Origin: Lactococcus hircilactis
Lineage (GTDB): Bacteria > Bacillota > Bacilli > Lactobacillales > Streptococcaceae
Assembly (NCBI RefSeq): GCF_009601015.1
Contig: NZ_WITJ01000002.1
Location: forward strand, 62,001 to 126,000
Direction of reading: 5' to 3'
Length of the DNA stretch: 64,000 nt
Position numbers and translations under genes: made by a program. This document shows, piece by piece, positions 1-10,032 of the stretch. Each line of letters starts with the position of its first letter. Position 1 is the first letter of the stretch. The notes beneath the pieces are model-generated. The model had not been told where the DNA came from and did not search any database. It was given only the letters and a program-made list of their open reading frames with translations.

Positions 1-1690
<1,690 letters not shown>

Positions 1691-2034
1691 AAAAATGGCA
1701 TCAAGTGATTTAGGATTTGGGACAGTTTCACAAATTTTTAGCTGATTTCCTAGTATTAATGAGCGATTTAAAAGTATGGATTGAGATTTTGAAAAAACAT
1801 GAATCTGGTAATACCAAGAATTTTCAAAATTATGATAAACCTTTCGACGCTGTTCACTTATGCTATGCCCCTAAAATATCCTATCCAGTGCAAAGAGCAA
1901 TTTCACCTCGAATTTTTTGCAAACGATCAAAACAAAAAGGACTTGTCATAAATCAAAACAAGTCCTTTTTGTATTCACTCTGAATCTCCGAAGCGTAGAG
2001 ATTTTCTTTAATTTATAGGTCTTTTTGGCCGTGT
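1691..2034. other. Intergenic stretch after araR, no convincing gene
   Basis: An 88-codon open frame (1717-1983, +) begins without a ribosome site, matches no family I recognise and runs through the terminator, so I do not call it. The stretch may be debris of the lost arabinose locus. It holds the hairpin at 1934-1970 and a weaker inverted repeat, AATCTC/GAGATT, around 1982-2002. Confidence 0.5.
1934..1970. terminator. Bidirectional rho-independent terminator (araR / yhaM)
   Basis: The perfect 12-bp stem AAAAAGGACTTG / CAAGTCCTTTTT has a 13-nt loop and T-runs on both sides. It can end araR on the plus strand and the yhaM operon on the minus strand. Confidence 0.85.
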
Positions 2035-2976
2035 TTATAGTCTTGGTTTATAGAAATTTCGGTTTCCTAGGGGCCAGATTCTTGGGCTGAATTCGCCTGG
2101 TTCGAGTGTGTTGATTGCTGTTGACATCATCATCATGGTGGCATCCATCATGTCGATTTGGTGAATGATTTCTGCTTCCATAATTTGTGGGCGGATGGGG
2201 CTTCCGTATTCGAGCTCGCCATGATGGCTTAGAAGGCAGTGACGCAATAAAATAAGGTCTTCATTGTCATCGTCAAATCCTAGTTCAACGGCGATTTTAC
2301 TGACTTCTTCGTCAATCAAGACGATATGTCCAAGTAAATTTCCTCTGAGGGTGTAGGTTGTGTTTTCTGTTCCTGAAAATTCAAGACATTTCGCCATGTC
2401 GTGGAGAAGACATCCCGAAAGCATCAAACTTAAATTGAGTTGAGGATAAACGTCGCAGATTTGTTCTGCTAATTTTAGCATGGTTGTCGTGTGGTAAGCT
2501 AGTCCGCCTTCAAATGCGTGATGGTTTGTTTTTGCTGCTGGAAAGGTGTAAAACTCATGGTCAAATTTTTTTAAGATGGCGCGTACGATTCGATTCCATG
2601 TGGGATTTTCAATTTTGAATACGATCGATTGTACGTATTCTCGAAGTTCTTTTTCATTCATCGGTGATTTTTCTTTAAAATCTTTGGGATGATGAGGTTC
2701 GTTATCGTTTGCTAGGCGCATTTGAATTTTATTGACTTGTGGCATTCCATTATAGAGTTCTTTTTGAGCTTTCATAAAAACGACACGACCAGCTCTGAAT
2801 TGTTCAACTGCTTTGGGATTTGCATCCCAAACATTTCCATTGATGGTTCCTGAACGGTCTTGAAAACTAAGGGCTAAATATTCTTTGCCTGCTCGTGTTT
2901 GTCTTAATTCAACCGATTTGATGAGATAATATCCTTCAAACGTTTGATTGATTTGTAGATTTTGGATCAGTGTCAT
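2035..2976 (-). CDS. yhaM: 3'-5' exoribonuclease YhaM family (Cbf1)
   Basis: The product is 313 residues. The N-terminal part (about 10-110) looks like an OB-fold nucleic-acid domain, followed by an HD phosphohydrolase domain with NHHAFEGGLAYH and LLHDMAK providing the metal-binding His/Asp residues. YhaM/Cbf proteins trim short RNA and DNA 3' ends. The start at 2976 is chosen because GGAGG lies six bases upstream; an upstream in-frame ATG at 2994 would bury that ribosome site. It follows rmuC with a short gap (rmuC stop at 3002), so the two are probably co-transcribed, as in streptococci. Confidence 0.93.
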   Translation of the reverse strand: MTLIQNLQINQTFEGYYLIKSVELRQTRAGKEYLALSFQDRSGTINGNVWDANPKAVEQFRAGRVVFMKAQKELYNGMPQVNKIQMRLANDNEPHHPKDFKEKSPMNEKELREYVQSIVFKIENPTWNRIVRAILKKFDHEFYTFPAAKTNHHAFEGGLAYHTTTMLKLAEQICDVYPQLNLSLMLSGCLLHDMAKCLEFSGTENTTYTLRGNLLGHIVLIDEEVSKIAVELGFDDDNEDLILLRHCLLSHHGELEYGSPIRPQIMEAEIIHQIDMMDATMMMMSTAINTLEPGEFSPRIWPLGNRNFYKPRL

Positions 2977-3001
2977 TTTGTACCTCCAGAGCATTGCTCA
3001 A

Positions 3002-4330
3002 TTAGTCATTTTCGTCTTCTTCATTGAACCCTAGAAGGCTTTTACTTGCTTGATCATCGATACTGTCAATGTTTCGTAATTGGCGATTCATGACGTTCGT
3101 TCGTGTGGTAATCAAGGTATTGATTTCTTTTTCAGATTGTTGCAGACGTTCGTGAACTTTCTTGAGTGATTTTTCAAATTTGCCAAATTCTGTCTTGACA
3201 GCGCCTAAAAGCTCGTAAACTTCTGATGATTTTTGCTCGATTTGTAGTGTTTTAAATCCCATTTGTAAACTGTTTAGCACTGCGGTCATTGTGGTTGGAC
3301 CTGTGACATTGACTTTATAATCTCTTGAAATTTGCTCGTAAAGTTCGGGATTATTGACCACTTCCATGAATAATCCTTCTGTCGGGAGAAACATGATCGC
3401 AAAATCAGTTGTTTTTGGAGGGGTAATGTATTTTTCCGAAATGGATTTGGCTTGCGCTTTGACGGCAGTGAACAGTGCTTTTCTTGTGGTTTCAATTGTT
3501 TTGGTGTCGCTGCCTTCGAGTGCGGTTTGAAGGCGTTGATAATCTTCCATTGGAAATTTCGAGTCGATCGGAAGAAGAACTTCTCCGTCTGCTGTTTTTC
3601 CTGGCATCACGACGGCATAATCGACTGCATTATTGCCTGCAATATTGACTTGCTCGCGATATTGGCTGCTGGTGAAAATTTGTTCTAAAATTCTTCCCAG
3701 TTGAATTTCGCCAACGATTCCACGTGTTTTGACACCTGTCATGACTTTTTGGAGACTATCCACATCGCTTGCGAGCGTGCGCATCTCACCGAGTCCTTCT
3801 TCTACATTTTTCAAATGTAGCGTCACCTGCTCAAAGCTCTGTGAAATTCTTCTGTTAAGTGTTTCTTGTAGCTTTTCATCCACTGTTTCTTGGATTTGCG
3901 TGAGTTTTTTATCATTATTTTCTTGTAATTCTCTAAATTTATGATCAAACTTATTCGTGATGGCTTCTGTCAGTACTGACAGATTTTCTGTGAGTTTCTC
4001 AGTAGTCTGGGTCAATCCTGATGAGATTTGGGTAAGTTTGTGTTCATTTGATTCTTGCAAATCCTTGAATTGATGATCAAATTTTGCATTGATATTTTCT
4101 GTCAGTACTGACAGCGTTTGATTCATGTCATTACTGACAGAACGAAGGTTGCTAGACGATTCTTGGCGATTCTGTCCGAGTTGTTGATTCATGTCTTGAC
4201 GTAATTCAGAGAGCATTTGATTTAGATGATTGAGTTGGTTGGTCGTACTTTGCTGGCCTGTTTTTTTGAAAAAATTGGCTAACCCTAATCCGATAATGAG
4301 AATTAGGAGGATAATAATGATAATTTCCAC
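3002..4330 (-). CDS. rmuC: DNA recombination protein RmuC
   Basis: The product is 442 residues: an N-terminal membrane anchor (EIIIIILLILIIGLGLANFF), a long coiled coil (about 30-190) and the RmuC core (GIVGEIQLGRILEQIF, PIDSKFPMEDYQRLQ). RmuC is a putative nuclease-like protein that limits genome rearrangement. The start is GTG at 4330 with AGAGG six bases upstream. The coiled coil contains two related segments 44 codons apart, each starting LSVLTE and continuing KFDHxFxxLQExN and KLTQI. Each carries one exact copy of the window's iterated palindrome, so the segment appears duplicated. It sits between rpe and yhaM, without the thiN gene usually found next to rpe in this order. Confidence 0.93.
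   Translation of the reverse strand: MEIIIIILLILIIGLGLANFFKKTGQQSTTNQLNHLNQMLSELRQDMNQQLGQNRQESSSNLRSVSNDMNQTLSVLTENINAKFDHQFKDLQESNEHKLTQISSGLTQTTEKLTENLSVLTEAITNKFDHKFRELQENNDKKLTQIQETVDEKLQETLNRRISQSFEQVTLHLKNVEEGLGEMRTLASDVDSLQKVMTGVKTRGIVGEIQLGRILEQIFTSSQYREQVNIAGNNAVDYAVVMPGKTADGEVLLPIDSKFPMEDYQRLQTALEGSDTKTIETTRKALFTAVKAQAKSISEKYITPPKTTDFAIMFLPTEGLFMEVVNNPELYEQISRDYKVNVTGPTTMTAVLNSLQMGFKTLQIEQKSSEVYELLGAVKTEFGKFEKSLKKVHERLQQSEKEINTLITTRTNVMNRQLRNIDSIDDQASKSLLGFNEEDEND
3967..3982. repeat. Iterated palindrome copy (inside rmuC)
   Basis: Exact CTGTCAGTACTGACAG, read in rmuC as LSVLT in the second copy of the duplicated coiled-coil segment. Confidence 0.95.
4099..4114. repeat. Iterated palindrome copy (inside rmuC)
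   Basis: Exact CTGTCAGTACTGACAG, again read as LSVLT. A degenerate copy, TGTCATTACTGACA, follows at 4126-4139. Confidence 0.95.
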
Positions 4331-4493
4331 ATTTTACCTCTGTTGTGTATTAAAACTTTCTAATTTTTAATGAGTTTTGGTACTGTTTTTCTAATGACAT
4401 CGCAAGGCGCTACTGGATTACTGTTCGATGAATGGTGGATTTTTTCCAATACCAAACGCTAAGGAATCAGATCATCTTGTGATCTCACGTTTT
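4331..4493. other. 163-bp intergenic region where thiN would be expected
   Basis: In lactococci and streptococci the usual order is rsgA-rpe-thiN-rmuC. Here thiN (thiamine pyrophosphokinase) is absent and only 163 bases remain. They have pairing potential: TTTGGTA near 4375 can pair with TACCAAA near 4451-4457, and AGATCATCTTGTGATCT lies near 4470 before a T-run on the plus strand. I cannot translate the stretch into a ThiN remnant. It could hold a small RNA or simply be a deletion scar. Confidence 0.4.
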
Positions 4494-5147
4494 TTATTTT
4501 AATTTATTTTTTAATTTTTTGATATTTTCTTCGATATTCCCGTTAAAGACAAAACTTCCAGCTACAAAAATATTGGCCCCTGCTCTTTTGGCAGATGTGA
4601 TGGTTTCATCTGTGATTCCACCGTCCACTTCAATTTCAAAATGAAGTGATTTTTCTGTGCGAAGAGCATCTAACATGCTGACTTTTTCAATGGTTTCTGG
4701 AAGAAACTTTTGACCACCAAATCCTGGATTAACGGTCATGACCAAAACCATATCAACAAGCGATAATACTGGTTTTATGAGTTCAACTGACGTTCCTGGA
4801 TTGATGACGGCCGCAGCTTTCATTCCTGCATTCTTAATTTGTTGGAGTGTGCCATGGAGATGTGGTGTGGATTCGACGTGAATCGACATGCTGTTTGCCC
4901 CTGCTTTTTTTAGTGGTAAAATGTATTTTTCAGGATGCTCAACCATCATGTGACAATCAAAAAAAAGAGTCGTATGTGGTCGAAGTGCAGCAACAACACC
5001 AGCACCAAAAGTTAAGTTATCTACAAAGTGACCATCCATAATGTCAATGTGGAGGACATCCGCACCTGCAGCTTCTAATTTTTGGACATCACGTTCAAAA
5101 TTTCCAAAATCTGCTGATAGGATTGACGGTGCAATTTTATTTTTCAT
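4494..5147 (-). CDS. rpe: Ribulose-phosphate 3-epimerase
   Basis: This 217-residue TIM-barrel enzyme interconverts ribulose-5-phosphate and xylulose-5-phosphate in the pentose phosphate pathway. Family landmarks are visible: APSILSADFGNF at the N-terminus, HIDIMDGHFVDN with metal-binding His/Asp, NPGFGGQKF and EVDGGI near the C-terminus. The length is normal. ATG 5147 has GGAG eight bases upstream. It lies downstream of rsgA and the small membrane gene in one orientation, consistent with a common operon. Confidence 0.96.
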   Translation of the reverse strand: MKNKIAPSILSADFGNFERDVQKLEAAGADVLHIDIMDGHFVDNLTFGAGVVAALRPHTTLFFDCHMMVEHPEKYILPLKKAGANSMSIHVESTPHLHGTLQQIKNAGMKAAAVINPGTSVELIKPVLSLVDMVLVMTVNPGFGGQKFLPETIEKVSMLDALRTEKSLHFEIEVDGGITDETITSAKRAGANIFVAGSFVFNGNIEENIKKLKNKLK

Positions 5148-5181
5148 AACTTCTCCATTCGTATCGTTTATGATATTGATT

Positions 5182-5391
5182 TTATTTTTTTACTCTAAAA
5201 AAGGCTTTATTTACTGATATGACTGAAAATATGGTCAGAATAATCAATGCTATAAATAAAATCACTTGTAAGAGTGGAGGAATTTGAGGTTTAAAGAAGA
5301 TCAAAATCCCCCATAAGAGTACGGTCATTAAAAAGCTGAATTCTTTAAACACAAGACTTTCTTTACCCTTGTTTTTTTCTTTTTTTGGCAT
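5182..5391 (-). CDS. Small two-helix membrane protein
   Basis: This 69-residue product is of unknown function. A basic N-terminus ([11 protein letters not shown]) precedes two hydrophobic segments (roughly 20-38 and 42-62) and a basic tail ending RVKK, so it is probably an inner-membrane hairpin protein. ATG 5391 is chosen because GAGGG lies six bases upstream; a longer in-frame start within rsgA (5472) lacks a site. Its first 29 bases overlap the 3' end of rsgA, suggesting translational coupling, and it is followed by rpe. Confidence 0.65.
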   Translation of the reverse strand: MPKKEKNKGKESLVFKEFSFLMTVLLWGILIFFKPQIPPLLQVILFIALIILTIFSVISVNKAFFRVKK

Positions 5392-6244
5392 AAATTTCCC
5401 TCGTTTTATTGATTTCGCTGAGGAGTTGTAGGTAGTTGTCGTATCTACTTTGTAAGATCTGATGCGTCTCAACAGCTTTTTTTACAGCACATTCTGGTTC
5501 GTGTGTGTGTGTACATTCTCGAAATTTGCAGCCGTGGCTGATTTGCGCAAGCTCTAAAAATGCCTGATTGAGTGCTTGTGGGGTGTCAATTTCATAGTCT
5601 AAACTTGAAAATCCAGGAGTATCTGCAATGAGTCCGTGTGCGACAGGATAAAGCTCGACGTGACGTGTGGTGTGTCTGCCACGACCGAGTTTTTCTGATA
5701 TTTCACCTGTTTCAAGTTTCATTTCTGGAGCAATTTTATTTAATAACGTGGTTTTTCCAACTCCCGTTTGGCCCATGAATACGGTTACTGTTTCATTGAA
5801 TTGGCTTAACAGTTCGTTTTTTTCAAAACATACGACGTAACCTATTTTCTCATAATTTTCTTTTACTTCTCTAATTTCATCTAAATTTTCTAATAAATCA
5901 AGTTTTGAGATGTAAATAATGGGACTGATTTTTTTATGTTCTAAGAATGCAAGAAAACGATCAAGTAAATTCAAACTAAAATTGGGATTCACCGTGCTCA
6001 TCACGATCACGGCTTGGTCAATATTTGAAATGGATGGGCGAATCAGCTGATTCTTACGTTCTTTAATTTCTAGGATGTAACCTTCTGAATTTTCTTGTGT
6101 CGAAAAGTCAACAAAATCGCCAACAACTGGTTTCATGCCTTTTTTTCTAAAATTCCCACGTGCTCTTGTCTGATAGATCACTCCATCAGAAGCGACATTA
6201 TAAAAACCTGCTAGAGATTTCACGATGCGTCCATTTTTTATCAT
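5363..6244 (-). CDS. rsgA: Ribosome small-subunit-dependent GTPase RsgA
   Basis: The product is a 293-residue circularly permuted GTPase acting in late 30S assembly. Visible in order are an OB-fold N-terminus (SLAGFYNV), the G4 motif SKLD, the P-loop [12 protein letters not shown], the G3 motif DTPGFSS, and a C-terminal zinc knuckle with Cys-x4-Cys-x-His-x5-Cys ([14 protein letters not shown]). The start ATG at 6244 matches the family N-terminus. There is no ribosome-binding site: TATAAT ends six bases before the ATG, so the transcript probably starts at or next to the A of the ATG. Confidence 0.95.
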   Translation of the reverse strand: MIKNGRIVKSLAGFYNVASDGVIYQTRARGNFRKKGMKPVVGDFVDFSTQENSEGYILEIKERKNQLIRPSISNIDQAVIVMSTVNPNFSLNLLDRFLAFLEHKKISPIIYISKLDLLENLDEIREVKENYEKIGYVVCFEKNELLSQFNETVTVFMGQTGVGKTTLLNKIAPEMKLETGEISEKLGRGRHTTRHVELYPVAHGLIADTPGFSSLDYEIDTPQALNQAFLELAQISHGCKFRECTHTHEPECAVKKAVETHQILQSRYDNYLQLLSEINKTREIYAKKRKKQG

Positions 6245-6250
6245 GATTCA

Positions 6251-6278
6251 ATTATACCAAAAAAAGGCTTCACTGTAA
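6251..6278 (-). promoter_or_regulatory. rsgA promoter, predicted leaderless transcript
   Basis: On the minus strand TTACAG (6278-6273), a 16-base spacer and TGG-TATAAT (6256-6251) lie just before the ATG at 6244, leaving six bases. The -35 and much of the spacer lie inside the terminator hairpin of the upstream gene. Confidence 0.65.
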
Positions 6279-6286
6279 GCCTTTTT
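6259..6286 (-). terminator. Terminator of the 3D-domain protein gene
   Basis: AAAAAGGCTT-ACAGTG-AAGCCTTTTTTT on the minus strand is a stem followed by a T-run. It doubles as the upstream part of the rsgA promoter. Confidence 0.75.
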
Positions 6287-6308
6287 CTGTTTTTCACGTG
6301 ATTTTTTA

Positions 6309-7415
6309 TTAATTAAGAACTTTTATTTGAAGCGTTTTTACACCCCAAGCAGAAGCTTGCGCTGTTGTAGGGAGGTGAACATCAATGTGATTTCCTTTGA
6401 TGGCGCCACCTGTGTCTCCAGCAATCGCAATGCCATAGCCTGGAACTTCAAGGAGTGAGCCTAGTGGAATGACACTTGGATCAACTGCGATACACATCGG
6501 ATTCGTTCTTAAATCGATTCCCATTGCAGTGGTTGTTCCGACTTCTTGCCATGAATAGGCGGTGGCAAGTACAGTCAATACACGCGATCCCGTAACGGGT
6601 GTTTGTGTTTGTGGTTGTGGCTGTGGTTGATTAGATGAAGTGGGTTGATTTTGTGAAGAAGGTGCAGCGTTTGAAGTGTTTGCTGCTTGATCAGCGTGAT
6701 CCGTCGTTGCGGCTGCTGCTTGGGAGGCTTTTGCTGCTTGGGCTATTTTTTCTTCACGTTGCGCTTGCTCAGCGGCAGCTTGAGCTTGCATTTTTTCTAA
6801 CAATTGTTTATTATTACTAATCTTACTTTGTAAACCAGAGATATCTCCTTGAAGACTTTGTACCTGTGTTTGATAATTTTTTTCCTTGCTGAGCAGCTCT
6901 TGATGCGTGGCAACCAACTTGATTCTCATGTTTTCTAGTGAACGTTTGGTGTCTTGAAGCGTGATGACTTGGTCGCTTTCTGCCGTCATCACGATATTAA
7001 GATTTGTCAGTTTTTGGATCATGCTGGTCAAACTTTTTGAGGAGGTAATAATGTCCACAATGGAGAGTGCTGTCCCACCACTTGATTGAATGGAACGCAT
7101 TTGTTCAGAAATCGAGCGATTGAGATTTATCTCGTCTTTTTGGGCTTGTGTGATTTTTGCTTCCAAAGTCTTGATGTCTTCTTGACTTTTTTTCACAGCA
7201 GTTTGTGAGGCATTCGCTTTGCCATAGAGTGCATTGACTTGCGAAAGCTCTGTGTTTAATTGCGATTGAAAGGATGCGATTTGTGCGTTGACATCTCCTT
7301 GAGCTTGCGCTGATGTATCAGCACTGATGGGATTTCCAATAAAAATGAATCCTGCCACTCCTGAAATCAAAGCGAGCAGAATCATTTTTTTACGCATTAA
7401 ATTTCTATTCTTCAT
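6309..7415 (-). CDS. Secreted coiled-coil protein with C-terminal 3D domain (probable cell-wall hydrolase)
   Basis: The product is 368 residues. It has a signal peptide (basic MKNRNLMRKK, hydrophobic core, likely cleavage after ISA near residue 32), a long coiled coil (about 35-220) like the N-terminal module of PcsB/Usp45 proteins, a Gln/Ala/Ser/Pro-rich linker (about 220-275), and a C-terminal 3D domain (about 280-368) with ATAYSW, GIDLRTNP, AVDPSVIPLGS, GDTGGAIKG and HIDVH. The 3D fold provides the Asp triad of MltA/Sps-type lytic transglycosylases. In streptococcal PcsB the same kind of coiled coil carries a CHAP domain instead. Upstream is an extended -10 (TGT-TAAAAT) eight bases from the ATG and no clear Shine-Dalgarno. 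Confidence 0.82.
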   Translation of the reverse strand: MKNRNLMRKKMILLALISGVAGFIFIGNPISADTSAQAQGDVNAQIASFQSQLNTELSQVNALYGKANASQTAVKKSQEDIKTLEAKITQAQKDEINLNRSISEQMRSIQSSGGTALSIVDIITSSKSLTSMIQKLTNLNIVMTAESDQVITLQDTKRSLENMRIKLVATHQELLSKEKNYQTQVQSLQGDISGLQSKISNNKQLLEKMQAQAAAEQAQREEKIAQAAKASQAAAATTDHADQAANTSNAAPSSQNQPTSSNQPQPQPQTQTPVTGSRVLTVLATAYSWQEVGTTTAMGIDLRTNPMCIAVDPSVIPLGSLLEVPGYGIAIAGDTGGAIKGNHIDVHLPTTAQASAWGVKTLQIKVLN

Positions 7416-7476
7416 ATTACGTTATTTTAACATAAATCTGCTCTTTTTGCGTTACATTACAATTAAAATTATATCA

Positions 7477-7497
7477 ATGAAATATTAAATATTTCAT
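7477..7497. promoter_or_regulatory. 21-bp perfect inverted repeat upstream of the 3D-protein gene
   Basis: ATGAAATATT-A-AATATTTCAT, two 10-bp arms around one base, lies about 60 bases upstream of the start codon. This is the size and symmetry of a dimeric repressor operator. The regulator is unknown. Confidence 0.5.
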
Positions 7498-7528
7498 TTT
7501 CATGAATATTTACTGTACGATTTCGATT

Positions 7529-7560
7529 AAAAATTTCTGTCAGTACTGACAGAAATTTTT
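7529..7560. terminator. pheT terminator built on the iterated palindrome
   Basis: A 32-bp perfect palindrome has CTGTCAGTACTGACAG (7537-7552) at its centre, extended by AAAAATTT / AAATTTTT arms. On the minus strand it gives a stem followed by T residues directly after pheT. Confidence 0.85.
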
Positions 7561-7567
7561 TGTTTCA

Positions 7568-9973
7568 TTAACGGATTTCTGCATTTAATTTTTCAATCAA
7601 ATGAGTGGTAATTTTTGCCATGGCATTTGTGATTTCGTCATCAGTCATGCTTTGTTCTGCGGTTTGGAATGTCAAAGTATAAGCCATTGATTTTTTGTGT
7701 GCAGGGAGATTGATGCCTTGATAGACGTCAAATAACTCAACTTTAGTCAATGTTTTGACACGGCTGTCAGTAATGACAGAAATAACATCCGCATTTGTAA
7801 GTTTTGCGTCGAGTAACATGGCAATATCACGCGTGACAGCTTGTACTTTTGGAATTTCCTTGAAAATTGTTTGTGCTGGTTTTAATTCAAGCATCGCTTG
7901 TAAATCAAGTGCTGCCACGTAAGTTTCAGAAATGTCATATTTTTTAGCGGTTGCTGGGTGGATTTGTCCAACAAATCCAATATGGTGGCCATTAGCAGCA
8001 ATGACTGCAGTGCGTCCAGGATGCATGCTTGGCATCTCAGAAGTCGCTGTGAACGTGAGGTCTTCATATCCTGAAAGTATATTTTCAACAATTCCTTTCA
8101 CATGAAAGAAATCGACTGGAGTTGCTTTGTGACTGTATGAAGCATCAACAACATTACCAGAAATTGCCAAAGCAAGGTTTGGCACTTCTATGGGACGTCC
8201 ATCTTGCGCTGTACTTGGAAGAAAGATATTTCCGACTTCGTAAATCGCAACGTTTGAGATTTTACGGTTTTGATTGTAATTGATAATGTCAAGAAGTCCA
8301 GGAATCATGTTCACGCGCAAGGTTTGACGTTCTTCTGTCATTGGCATCAAAAGTGAGGTCGTAGGGAAATTTTTCTCAGCAATCATTTCCGTTGCTTTTT
8401 CTTTTGTCACTAATGAATATCCGATCACTTCTGAAAGACCATTCGCTTCAGCACTCGTACGCACCTTGCGGCGCAGTTTTTGGAGTGGTGTCAACTCACC
8501 AGCTTCATCTCCTAAAGGAAGCGTGCTTGGTAAATTATCATAGCCATAAATTCGAGCCACTTCTTCTACAAGATCTGCTTCAATGCTAATGTCCCAACGC
8601 CGTGATGGAATTTCAACAACGAATTTTTCACCCGCTTCAATCGTAACACCAAATCCAAGCTGAACAAAGATTTTTTCAACCGTATCAAGATTCAAGTTTG
8701 TCCCTAAAGCAGCATTCACACGACTTAATGTAATGCTTGTGACGACTTTTTTAGGCTGATAGTCACTACTTTCAACAACACCTTGCAACACCGCTCCACC
8801 TGCAAGTTCTGCAATCATCGCAGCAGCGAAATCAAGCGCTTCGGTAACTAATCCTTCATTAACGCCCTTTTCAAATCGGCTGGATGCTTCGCTACGTAAG
8901 GCAAATTTTTGAGATGTTTTACGGATGGAAGTTCCATTAAATAAAGCGGCTTCGAGTGCGACCGTTGTCGTTTCGTTTGTAATTTCACTATCAGCACCGC
9001 CCATCACACCTGCAAGCGCAACAGGGACACCATTTGAGGTAATGACAAGATCATCCGCCGTCAAATCGCGTTCAATATGATCAAGCGTCGTTAATTTTTC
9101 ACCGTCCTGTGCTGTACGAACAAGGATTTCATCACTTCCAAAACGATCAAAATCAAAGCTGTGAAGTGGTTGTCCATAATACATCAAGATAAAATTCGTG
9201 ACATCCACAACATTATTAATCGGACGTACTCCCGCATTCATCAAGCGCGTTTGCAACCACAATGGACTTGGTGCAATTTTTACGCCCTCAATCACACGAA
9301 TCTTGTACGTTGGAACTTTGTCAGTACTGACAGAAACACTGATTTTCTCACTGGTTCTTTTTTGAATTTCTGTCAGTTCTTTTGTTGGAAAATGGACAGG
9401 AAGTCCATAAATTGCGCCGACTTCATACGCAACACCACGCATCGAAAGAGCATCCGCACGGTTTGGTGTGATTGATAATTCAATGATTTCGTCATCCATA
9501 TCAAGATAAGAGAAAATCGAATCACCAACGGTTGCGTCCGCTGGCATTTCAAAAATCCCCTCCTCATGTTTCATTGGATTAATTTTTTCATCAACTCCAA
9601 GCTCATCAAGCGCACAAAGCATTCCGAGAGATTCAACACCACGAATTTTACCTTTTTTGATTTTATAATTGTCCGCAATGCGAGCACCCACAAGTGCCAC
9701 AATTACTTTCATCCCCACACGAACATTTGGCGCCCCGCAAACAATTTGTAATGCTTCATCAGCCCCAACATTAACTTGTGTGATATGCAAATGTGTTTCA
9801 GGAATAGCTTCACTTGATAAAATTTCTCCCACAACAAGTTTTGACAACCCTTCCTGTGGACTTGTCACTCCTTCAACTTCAATGCCTGTTGTTGACATCT
9901 TGTATTCCAAATCAGCTGGTGTCGCTGTAAGCTCTGGAACAAGTTCTTTTAACCATTTATAACTTACTAACAT
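7568..9973 (-). CDS. pheT: Phenylalanyl-tRNA synthetase beta subunit
   Basis: This 801-residue protein forms the alpha2-beta2 PheRS with PheS. It has the EMAP/tRNA-binding N-terminus (about 40-150), B3/B4 editing modules (VVDVTNFILMYYGQPLH), a B5 domain, the pseudo-catalytic class II core and a C-terminal ferredoxin-like anticodon-binding domain. Length and domain order are normal. ATG 9973 has AAGGA upstream. It is 59 bases downstream of pheS in the same T-box-controlled operon. One exact palindrome (9319-9332) is embedded in frame, read as VSTD near residue 215; a degenerate one (7764-7779) is read as SVITD. Confidence 0.97.
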   Translation of the reverse strand: MLVSYKWLKELVPELTATPADLEYKMSTTGIEVEGVTSPQEGLSKLVVGEILSSEAIPETHLHITQVNVGADEALQIVCGAPNVRVGMKVIVALVGARIADNYKIKKGKIRGVESLGMLCALDELGVDEKINPMKHEEGIFEMPADATVGDSIFSYLDMDDEIIELSITPNRADALSMRGVAYEVGAIYGLPVHFPTKELTEIQKRTSEKISVSVSTDKVPTYKIRVIEGVKIAPSPLWLQTRLMNAGVRPINNVVDVTNFILMYYGQPLHSFDFDRFGSDEILVRTAQDGEKLTTLDHIERDLTADDLVITSNGVPVALAGVMGGADSEITNETTTVALEAALFNGTSIRKTSQKFALRSEASSRFEKGVNEGLVTEALDFAAAMIAELAGGAVLQGVVESSDYQPKKVVTSITLSRVNAALGTNLNLDTVEKIFVQLGFGVTIEAGEKFVVEIPSRRWDISIEADLVEEVARIYGYDNLPSTLPLGDEAGELTPLQKLRRKVRTSAEANGLSEVIGYSLVTKEKATEMIAEKNFPTTSLLMPMTEERQTLRVNMIPGLLDIINYNQNRKISNVAIYEVGNIFLPSTAQDGRPIEVPNLALAISGNVVDASYSHKATPVDFFHVKGIVENILSGYEDLTFTATSEMPSMHPGRTAVIAANGHHIGFVGQIHPATAKKYDISETYVAALDLQAMLELKPAQTIFKEIPKVQAVTRDIAMLLDAKLTNADVISVITDSRVKTLTKVELFDVYQGINLPAHKKSMAYTLTFQTAEQSMTDDEITNAMAKITTHLIEKLNAEIR
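9319..9332. repeat. Iterated palindrome copy (inside pheT)
   Basis: Exact TGTCAGTACTGACA, read in pheT as VSTD. The same DNA element here uses a different reading frame from rmuC. Confidence 0.95.
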
Positions 9974-10032
9974 ATTATTTTTCCTTTTTAAGCTTTCACT
10001 TCTATCTTGTTTTTTAACCGATCACATTCATG

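Noticed and set aside
1717-1983. 88-codon plus-strand ORF after araR
   Set aside because: No ribosome site, no recognisable family, and it runs through the terminator hairpin at 1934-1970.
4370-4490. tRNA-like gene in the rpe-rmuC gap (GTTCGATG resembles a T-loop)
   Set aside because: No acceptor or anticodon stems can be drawn around it.
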